Shown one piece after another: positions 43,921 to 49,209 of a stretch of 49,209 bases of DNA (position 1 is its first letter; each line of letters opens with the position of its first letter). The notes under the pieces were generated by a model that saw only the letters and a program-made list of their open reading frames with translations, did not search any database and had not been told where the DNA came from. The DNA comes from an uncultured Prevotellaceae bacterium (GTDB taxonomy: Bacteria > Bacteroidota > Bacteroidia > Bacteroidales > Muribaculaceae). The DNA lies in the NCBI GenBank assembly GCA_946186575.1, contig CAMHNO010000019.1, forward strand, positions 1 to 49,209, given 5' to 3'. A program made the position numbers and the translations under genes.

Positions 43921-44081
43921 TACTTACTACTTATTACTTATTACTTATTACTTATTACTTACTACTTATTACTTATCACTTACTACTTCTTACTTCCTAC
44001 TTCTTACTTCCTACTTCTTACTTCCTACTTCCTACTTCTTACTTCTTACTTCCTACTTCCTACTTCCTACTTACCACTTCC
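43921..44081. repeat. 23-copy heptamer tandem repeat overlapping a stop codon
   Basis: Twenty-three consecutive 7-bp units in perfect register, each TACTTNN or CACTTNN, with NN mostly AT, AC, CT or CC. There is a visible shift from AT-ending units at the left to CT/CC-ending units at the right. The array ends at the TAG stop (44083-44081) of the 161-residue protein gene, whose last codons continue the same pattern. Confidence 0.95.
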
Positions 44082-44566
44082 TACCTTCCTACTGGGATGT
44101 CGTAGCCCACGAGACGAAATGCCACTTTGAACGGTGTGGCGCTTTTGCGGGGCTTGGGGCCAGCGTAGTAGTAGAACAGGCGTTGCACGTCGAAGGTCTT
44201 TATTGCCACGAGTCTTGTCTCCTTGGGTTTGAGGTCGACCTCGACGGTGGCCACGCGCTCATGCAGCATCTCGCCATTCATCTGCATGTAGCGCATGAGG
44301 ATGCGCACGTGCGAAATGCGATGATTGGTGTTGTTGGTCACGAAGAACGACTCGCGCGAGTCGCTTGCCTTCTTGCTGAAGCCCTTGAGGGTGATGGCGT
44401 TTGGTTCAATGTCGGTCAAGAGTGAGTCGGGGATGGTGCTTGTGGGTATCTCCTCAATCACCTGCGAGTTGTTCTTGAGCTGATGTTGGGTGGTGCGTGT
44501 GCGAGCGGCGGCCATCGTCACTACTGCCGCCAGTGTTATTAATATTGCAATGCGTGCTTTCTTCAT
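44081..44566 (-). CDS. Exported protein of unknown function
   Basis: 161 residues with a signal peptide (1-20, TMAAA). The mature part has a beta-sandwich-like pattern ([55 protein letters not shown]), similar to small domains that describe peptide/surface interactions, but no known family is recognised. The last codons CCA GTA GGA AGG TAG merge into the adjacent heptamer repeat, so the C-terminus may have been altered by repeat expansion. Last gene of the valS-rmuC-DUF3078 run. Confidence 0.65.
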   Translation of the reverse strand: MKKARIAILITLAAVVTMAAARTRTTQHQLKNNSQVIEEIPTSTIPDSLLTDIEPNAITLKGFSKKASDSRESFFVTNNTNHRISHVRILMRYMQMNGEMLHERVATVEVDLKPKETRLVAIKTFDVQRLFYYYAGPKPRKSATPFKVAFRLVGYDIPVGR

Positions 44567-44586
44567 ATCTTAAAAGGAGTTCATTC

Positions 44587-44642
44587 TACTTAACACTTAC
44601 TACTTACTATTTACCACTTCCTACTTACCGCTTCCTACTTAC
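44587..44642. repeat. Heptamer tandem repeat overlapping a stop codon
   Basis: Eight 7-bp units in register (tacttaa, cacttac, tacttac, tatttac, cacttcc, tacttac, cgcttcc, tacttac). The last contains the TAA stop (44641-44639) of the 199-residue protein gene. Confidence 0.85.
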
Positions 44643-45238
44643 AAGTATCTGACCTTGTTAAACTTGTTGCCATTGCCATCGGCAGGAAAAATCTTCTTGA
44701 ATCCTATGGGGAGCTTCTCTTGCTCAATGCTCGGAGAGATGGAGATGCCCCGGAAGATAGTGGGCAGAAAGCGGGCGAAGTTGGCCCTTAGTTTCACCTC
44801 CCAATGCGGTGGGTCGAAAGTGAGCGTGGTACCGTCATTGTTAAGTGTTGCCACACACTCGAGTGGCCCCACGAGGGTCACCTTGTTGCGCTGGCTATAG
44901 AGCCACAGGCTGAACTTGGTGTCGACGGCACTCTCCTCGATGTAGCCAATCACGGTGCCTGGCAGCAGCTCCAGGTCGTTGCTGGCCACCAGCAGCAACC
45001 GGTAGCCCATTTTGTGTGATGGCTCGGGCTGCCATCGTTCGATGGCGATGGTCATGTCTTCGGCGGGATAGTACCAGATGCCCTCCATGGGCTGCATGTC
45101 GGTTTCGAGCAGTCGCTGCTTGGCCATCTGCTCGTTGAAGCCTGGCACCACCACGCTCTGCTCGGGCAGTACAGTCTTGCTCCATGCCTGGCCTATGCAG
45201 CACATTAATAATAAAGAAAGCAGCGCTCGTCGTGTCAT
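44639..45238 (-). CDS. Exported protein of unknown function
   Basis: 199 residues with a signal peptide (1-20, GQAWS). The mature part includes GIWYYPAEDMTIAIERW (about 53-69), LLPGTVIGYIEESAVDTKFSLWLY and LTFDPPHWEVKLRANFARFLPTIFRGI, reminiscent of a lipocalin-like or small beta-barrel fold, but no family is recognised. It starts 11 bp after the DUF3078 gene stop, so the two are likely cotranscribed and may act in the same envelope process. Confidence 0.7.
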   Translation of the reverse strand: MTRRALLSLLLMCCIGQAWSKTVLPEQSVVVPGFNEQMAKQRLLETDMQPMEGIWYYPAEDMTIAIERWQPEPSHKMGYRLLLVASNDLELLPGTVIGYIEESAVDTKFSLWLYSQRNKVTLVGPLECVATLNNDGTTLTFDPPHWEVKLRANFARFLPTIFRGISISPSIEQEKLPIGFKKIFPADGNGNKFNKVRYL

Positions 45239-45249
45239 TGTCCTTGATT

Positions 45250-46485
45250 TTATTTAGTGGCAAAGCGGTAGGTGAGTCCAAAACTCAAGATTTCCTTAAA
45301 CTGCCAGTACTTCCAGTCCTTGTTCCACGGGCGCGACTTGTCGTAGCGCAGGTGGGTGAAAATTTGGGTGTTCAGGTGGCTGCTCACCGCAAATATGAAG
45401 GTGTTCTCCCAGTCGCCTTGAACATATTTATAGTCGGTGAAAGCATAGACGCGAGTTTTCCAGCTGATGCTGGGAGTGATTTTCCACTCAAATTTCATCT
45501 CAAAAGTCGAACCAAAGCTGTGCTTGGTGTGATGGCCGGCGTCGATGCCAAACTTGGTGGGGTCGATTTTTATGATGTCGCGGCAAATTTTCATGTTGTA
45601 GGACAGTGGCGCTATCGATATGTTCAGAATTTTGTAGCCGTCCTTGTCCTTGTAGTCGTAGGTCATACCCAGACCCACATTCAGCTCGCCCGACGAGAGG
45701 AACGACGCTGCCAGGTCGCGTGTGTTGGTGATATAGTTGTTCAAGAACTGGGTCTTGAACATCATGGATGCCGAGTAGTACCAGTTCTTCACTGCCTTGT
45801 AGCCCAGCTGCGAGTTGAACTGGAAGTTGTCTTCGTTGATGCTGTAGTTGCGCAGGCTGTCGCCCTTGGCGGTGGCCACGCCCAGGCGATAGCGCAGCGT
45901 ATTGTTGAAGAGCCACTTGGGATGCAGCTTCTGGTTCAGGTTGCAGTCCCACTGTATGTCGCCCAGCAAGTTGAGGTTGTTCTCGCCGCCTTGATACCAG
46001 TTGTTGCTGATGTAGGCCTGGGTGCCATGAAGGCTGCCCACAAAGGTGTGAAGCCAGTTGTGCATCTTCACTTCGCGGCGGTCGACGGGCTTGAACTGTT
46101 CGCCGCTCACAATCTCGGGTTCTACCTTGAGCTCTGCACTCGACGGGTCGGGCTCCACCACCACTTGCTTGGGCGGCTGTGGCAGTGTGCTCTCGTTGAA
46201 TGGCACCAGGTTGGGATTGTCAATCATCATCTGGTAGCGCATCTGGTTGATGCGGTTGTGGTCCTGGATGGCGCGGTCGAGCCATCGGTTGTTGAGCTTG
46301 AGGCCAGGCGCAAAACTTGTTGAGCTGCCCCCATGCAGCGACGGCGATTGCTGCTTGTCGAAGACTAACGGCATGAGCAGATACTGGCTCGTGGTGTCGC
46401 CAGCGAGTGTTGCTCCTGCCGCTGCAATGACGGTTGTTGCCATCATTGCAAGCAATAGGATTATGGCGTATTTGTTGTTGGTCAT
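45250..46485 (-). CDS. DUF3078-type outer-membrane beta-barrel protein
   Basis: A 411-residue protein with a signal peptide (1-26). The DUF3078 signature is WYQGGENNLNLLGDIQWDCN (residues about 173-192), and the remaining 220 residues show alternating strands of an outer-membrane barrel up to SFGLTYRFATK, which ends shortly after an aromatic residue as usual. Function unknown. It lies between rmuC and the 199-residue protein. Confidence 0.8.
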   Translation of the reverse strand: MTNNKYAIILLLAMMATTVIAAAGATLAGDTTSQYLLMPLVFDKQQSPSLHGGSSTSFAPGLKLNNRWLDRAIQDHNRINQMRYQMMIDNPNLVPFNESTLPQPPKQVVVEPDPSSAELKVEPEIVSGEQFKPVDRREVKMHNWLHTFVGSLHGTQAYISNNWYQGGENNLNLLGDIQWDCNLNQKLHPKWLFNNTLRYRLGVATAKGDSLRNYSINEDNFQFNSQLGYKAVKNWYYSASMMFKTQFLNNYITNTRDLAASFLSSGELNVGLGMTYDYKDKDGYKILNISIAPLSYNMKICRDIIKIDPTKFGIDAGHHTKHSFGSTFEMKFEWKITPSISWKTRVYAFTDYKYVQGDWENTFIFAVSSHLNTQIFTHLRYDKSRPWNKDWKYWQFKEILSFGLTYRFATK

Positions 46486-46524
46486 GACATCGTTGTTTTT
46501 TCTTTGCTGTGCAAGGTTTTAGCC

Positions 46525-47919
46525 TTACTCTTCGAGCTGTGGTGTCTTCAAGCCAGCAAGCTGCTTGATTTTGGTGCCCTTAGAGATTATGCCGCCTTTC
46601 CCTTCGAGTTTTGTCTTGGCGTTGTTGAAGTTTTTCTGCATCGAGTCGATGCCGTTCTGAATCTTGTTCAGGTCTTCGTTGAAGGCGTCGAGCTTGTCCA
46701 TGAGCTTCATCACCTCTTTAGCTATGGCTTCGGCATTCTTGTTCTGTTTGTCGCGCGACCACAGCTGCATCAGCAGCTGGGCAACGCTCAGCAGGTGGGT
46801 GGGGCTCACGATGACGACATGCTTCTGGTAGGCATATTCCCACAGCTGGTTGTTGCCCTGCATGGCGGCAAGATAGGCAGGCTCGTTGGGGATGAACATC
46901 AAGGCAAAGTCGGCCGCGTTCTTCACTTGCTTGGTATAGTCTTTCTTGGCAAGCAGGTCAACCTGCTGCTTCACCGATGCAATGTGCAGCTTGAGCGATT
47001 GCTCTTGCTCAAGGGCAGTGGTGGCGTTAGCATAGTCGACAAACGCCGTGAGCGAGACCTTGCTGTCGATAATCAGGTTCTTGCCATCGGGCATGAACAG
47101 CGCGCAGTCGGGCCTGAGCATGCCACCCTCGTCGCTGGTGATGAGGTTGCCATCATCGTCGTGAGTGACCTGCATCTGGTAGTGGATGTTCTCTTCAAGC
47201 CCCGAGAGGTCGAGGATGCGCTTGAGCACGCTCTCGCCCCAGTCGCCCTGAATCTTGTTGTTGCTCACCAGGGCGTTCGACAGGCGAGTGGCTTCTTGAG
47301 TTATCTCCTTGTTGGCGGCCACCATTTTCTCGAGCTCTTTGCCAAAGAACTTGGTGTTGACGTCCTGTTTCTCCTGATATTGCTTGAGCTCCTTGTTCAA
47401 GCCGTCGATTTGCTCCTTCAGTGGTGATAGCAGCTGCCCCAGGCTCGTTTTCCCCTCCTCGCTCATCGCTTTGCGGCTGCTGGTGAGCAGTTCGGCGGCA
47501 ACAAGTTTGAAAGTCTGTTTCGACTCTTCCTCAAGTTGCTCACGAGTGCGGGTCACGGCTTCGAGCTTAGCCTCGAGCGATGCTTTGTCGCGGTCGAGGC
47601 TGTCCTTCACGTCGTCGAGTTGCTTGATTTGCTCTTGTAGCTGGGCAATCGAGCCATTGAGCTCATCCACTCTGAGCTGCATGATGCGGGCGTTCTCGCT
47701 CGCTGTGGCGCACTCGGCCTTGAGGTTGGAGTTCTCGCTTGTGAGGCTCTGTGTCTTGTCTTGGGCATCCTTGAGCTGGAGGCGCAGCTCCTGGTTCGAG
47801 GCTTGCAACTGCTGCGATGCCACCAGCGCACTCTTGCGCAGGAGCCATGCGACAACAACCCCCAGTGCAATCATTGTTAAAATCGAAATGAGATATATAG
47901 TAGAACTAATCATCGTCAA
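46525..47919 (-). CDS. rmuC: DNA recombination protein RmuC
   Basis: A 464-residue protein: membrane anchor (about 6-24), a long coiled coil (about 30-195, rich in Lys/Glu/Gln) and the RmuC nuclease-like domain (about 200-430) with GDWGESVLKRILDLSGL, LRPDCALFMPDGKNLIIDSK and FIPNEPAYLAAMQ. RmuC restrains inversions at short inverted repeats in E. coli, which is of interest given the many inverted repeats in this window. The gene follows valS in the same direction by 76 bp. Confidence 0.93.
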   Translation of the reverse strand: MTMISSTIYLISILTMIALGVVVAWLLRKSALVASQQLQASNQELRLQLKDAQDKTQSLTSENSNLKAECATASENARIMQLRVDELNGSIAQLQEQIKQLDDVKDSLDRDKASLEAKLEAVTRTREQLEEESKQTFKLVAAELLTSSRKAMSEEGKTSLGQLLSPLKEQIDGLNKELKQYQEKQDVNTKFFGKELEKMVAANKEITQEATRLSNALVSNNKIQGDWGESVLKRILDLSGLEENIHYQMQVTHDDDGNLITSDEGGMLRPDCALFMPDGKNLIIDSKVSLTAFVDYANATTALEQEQSLKLHIASVKQQVDLLAKKDYTKQVKNAADFALMFIPNEPAYLAAMQGNNQLWEYAYQKHVVIVSPTHLLSVAQLLMQLWSRDKQNKNAEAIAKEVMKLMDKLDAFNEDLNKIQNGIDSMQKNFNNAKTKLEGKGGIISKGTKIKQLAGLKTPQLEE

Positions 47920-47995
47920 TTGTGTGCATTGAGGGTTGTTGAAGTAAATGAAATGCTATGCTTTGCTTTGTGCGTTCTCTCTTATAGAACCCACC

Positions 47996-49209
47996 TTATT
48001 TCTTGAGAGCGGCAAGCGCCTCCTGCATGGTGGCAATCTTGCTCAGAGCGTCGGCTTGCTTCTTGCGCTCGGCGGCTACCACTGCCTCGGGTGCGTTGGC
48101 CACGAAGCGCTCGTTGCTGAGCTTCTTCTCAACGCTGGCTAAGAAGCCCTGGGTGTACTGTAGCTCCTTCTCCAGTTTCTCAATTTCCTCGGCAACGTTG
48201 ATGTTGTCGTGCAGTGGAACGGCAAACTCGGTGGTGCCAACCATGAACGATGCGGCAGTGGGGTCTTTGCTCTCCACCTTCTCGATGGCGTCGAGGCCAG
48301 CGAGCTTGAGGATGACAGGCTCGTAAGCATTAGACCACTCTTTGTTTGCCACTTGCAGGTGAAGCACGTTCTTGGCAGGGATGTTCTTGCTGGCACGCAC
48401 GTTGCGCACGGCACTAACAATCTCGTGAGCCTCGGCCATAGCCTTGAGGGCAGCCTCGTCGGCGGGTTGAGCCTCAGGAATGATGGCATACATGATGCTC
48501 TCGCCGTCTTTGCGCTCGCTGATGTGCTGCCACAGCTCCTCGCTGATGAATGGCATGAATGGATGAATCAGTCGCAGCAATACGTCGAAGTAGCCCAACG
48601 TGGCATCCATCGACACCTTGTCGATGGGCTGCTGGTAGGCGGGTTTCACTATCTCGAGGTAGAGTGCCGAGAAGTCTTCCCAGAAGAGCCTGTAGATCGT
48701 CATCAGCGCATCGCTGATGCGGAACTTCGAGAACAGGTCTTTGACCTCGGCAAGAGTGCTGTTGAGCTTGGCACCAAACCACTCTATCGCCAGGCGGCTG
48801 TGCTCGGGCTGCTCTATGCTTTCCGAAACCTCCCAACCCTTAACCAAGCGGAAGGCGTTCCAAATCTTGTTGTTGAAGTTGCGGCCTTGCTCGCACAGTG
48901 CCTCGTCGAAGAGGATGTCGTTGCCGGCTGGAGCGCTCAGCATCATACCCATGCGCACACCGTCGGCTCCAAACTTGTCGATGAGCATCAGCGGGTCGGG
49001 GCTGTTGCCAAGCGACTTCGACATCTTGCGCGCAAGCTTGTCGCGAACGATACCAGTGAAATAGACGTTTCGGAATGGCATCTGCCCAATGTACTCATAG
49101 CCAGCCATAATCATGCGAGTTACCCAGAAGAAGATGATGTCGGGGGCTGTCACAAGGTCGCTGGTGGGGTAGTAGTACTTGATTTCCTCGTTGCCGGGAT
49201 TGTTGATGC
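47996..49209 (-). CDS. valS: Valyl-tRNA synthetase, 3' part
   Basis: C-terminal about 404 residues of a class I synthetase; the start lies beyond the right edge. Present are the KMSKS loop (RKMSKSLGNSPDPL), the preceding FFWVTRMIMAGYEYIG block, the anticodon-binding domain, and the C-terminal coiled-coil arm (about the last 65 residues, VEEIEKLEKELQYTQGFL) that is specific to ValS. Ligates valine to its tRNA. The open frame reads through to base 49209. Confidence 0.95.
   Translation of the reverse strand, partial: INNPGNEEIKYYYPTSDLVTAPDIIFFWVTRMIMAGYEYIGQMPFRNVYFTGIVRDKLARKMSKSLGNSPDPLMLIDKFGADGVRMGMMLSAPAGNDILFDEALCEQGRNFNNKIWNAFRLVKGWEVSESIEQPEHSRLAIEWFGAKLNSTLAEVKDLFSKFRISDALMTIYRLFWEDFSALYLEIVKPAYQQPIDKVSMDATLGYFDVLLRLIHPFMPFISEELWQHISERKDGESIMYAIIPEAQPADEAALKAMAEAHEIVSAVRNVRASKNIPAKNVLHLQVANKEWSNAYEPVILKLAGLDAIEKVESKDPTAASFMVGTTEFAVPLHDNINVAEEIEKLEKELQYTQGFLASVEKKLSNERFVANAPEAVVAAERKKQADALSKIATMQEALAALKK

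Noticed and set aside
45184-46323. A 379-residue plus-strand frame across the DUF3078 gene
   Set aside because: Shadow frame; the minus-strand reading has a signal peptide, the DUF3078 motif and correct spacing to its neighbours.
46504-47427. A 307-residue plus-strand frame opposite rmuC
   Set aside because: Leu/Val-rich shadow of a coiled-coil gene.

Overview
The window looks like a chromosomal segment of a member of the Bacteroidales, most plausibly a gut Muribaculaceae- or Prevotella-like organism. The support is: promoters of the phylum-specific type (TTG/TTTG, 19-21 nt, TAnnTTTG) in front of many genes; no Shine-Dalgarno-led starts; TonB-dependent receptors, a BACON-domain lipoprotein, DUF4954, DUF3078 and LytTR regulators; and a histidine-degradation set typical of the group. 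The family-level placement is inference from gene content and codon habit. No tRNA, rRNA, insertion sequence, phage gene or CRISPR array was recognised.

Layout. (1) 0-5.6 kb: a relatively AT-rich block with a mosaic of palindromic repeats and two exported proteases of the caspase fold, a lipoprotein caspase (p20) and a BspA-LRR/TPR/CHAT protein, each with its own promoter. (2) 5.7-8.4 kb: hutI-hutH. (3) 8.6-15 kb: a divergent cupin/HxlR pair, a threonine/serine-exporter-like permease, an iron alcohol dehydrogenase, a DUF3089 hydrolase, a decayed isochorismatase-family gene and a GNAT/zinc-ribbon/PNPOx fusion. (4) 15-20 kb: an outer-membrane barrel, a CAT-like acyltransferase, a small BamE-like lipoprotein and a LiaF-like membrane protein on the minus strand, divergent from a membrane LytTR regulator. 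(5) 20.1-24.9 kb: hutU, bifunctional ftcD and folD, which with hutI-hutH convert histidine to glutamate and pass the formimino carbon into the folate pool. (6) 25.1-30.3 kb: a strong candidate 6S-type small RNA, then an Oar-type TonB-dependent receptor and a BACON/OB-fold lipoprotein. (7) 30.3-34.6 kb: a lipoprotein, a porin-like protein and a dCache/PP2C/HATPase signalling protein. (8) 34.8-43.6 kb: DUF4954, a large secreted C10 cysteine protease, and rpsA. (9) 44-49.2 kb: a minus-strand run from valS (cut by the window end) through rmuC and DUF3078 to two unknown exported proteins.

The most unusual content is non-coding. A 73-bp dyad repeat forms tandem arrays in several intergenic regions, in opposite orientations on the two sides of the C10 protease gene. 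A heptamer repeat (TACTTNN on the plus strand) forms runs of 7, 8 and 23 copies that abut or overlap the stop codons of three minus-strand genes. A rod-like RNA with its own promoter and terminator lies at 25.16-25.34 kb. The extracytoplasmic caspase/CHAT pair is the best protein-level candidate for an undescribed system.
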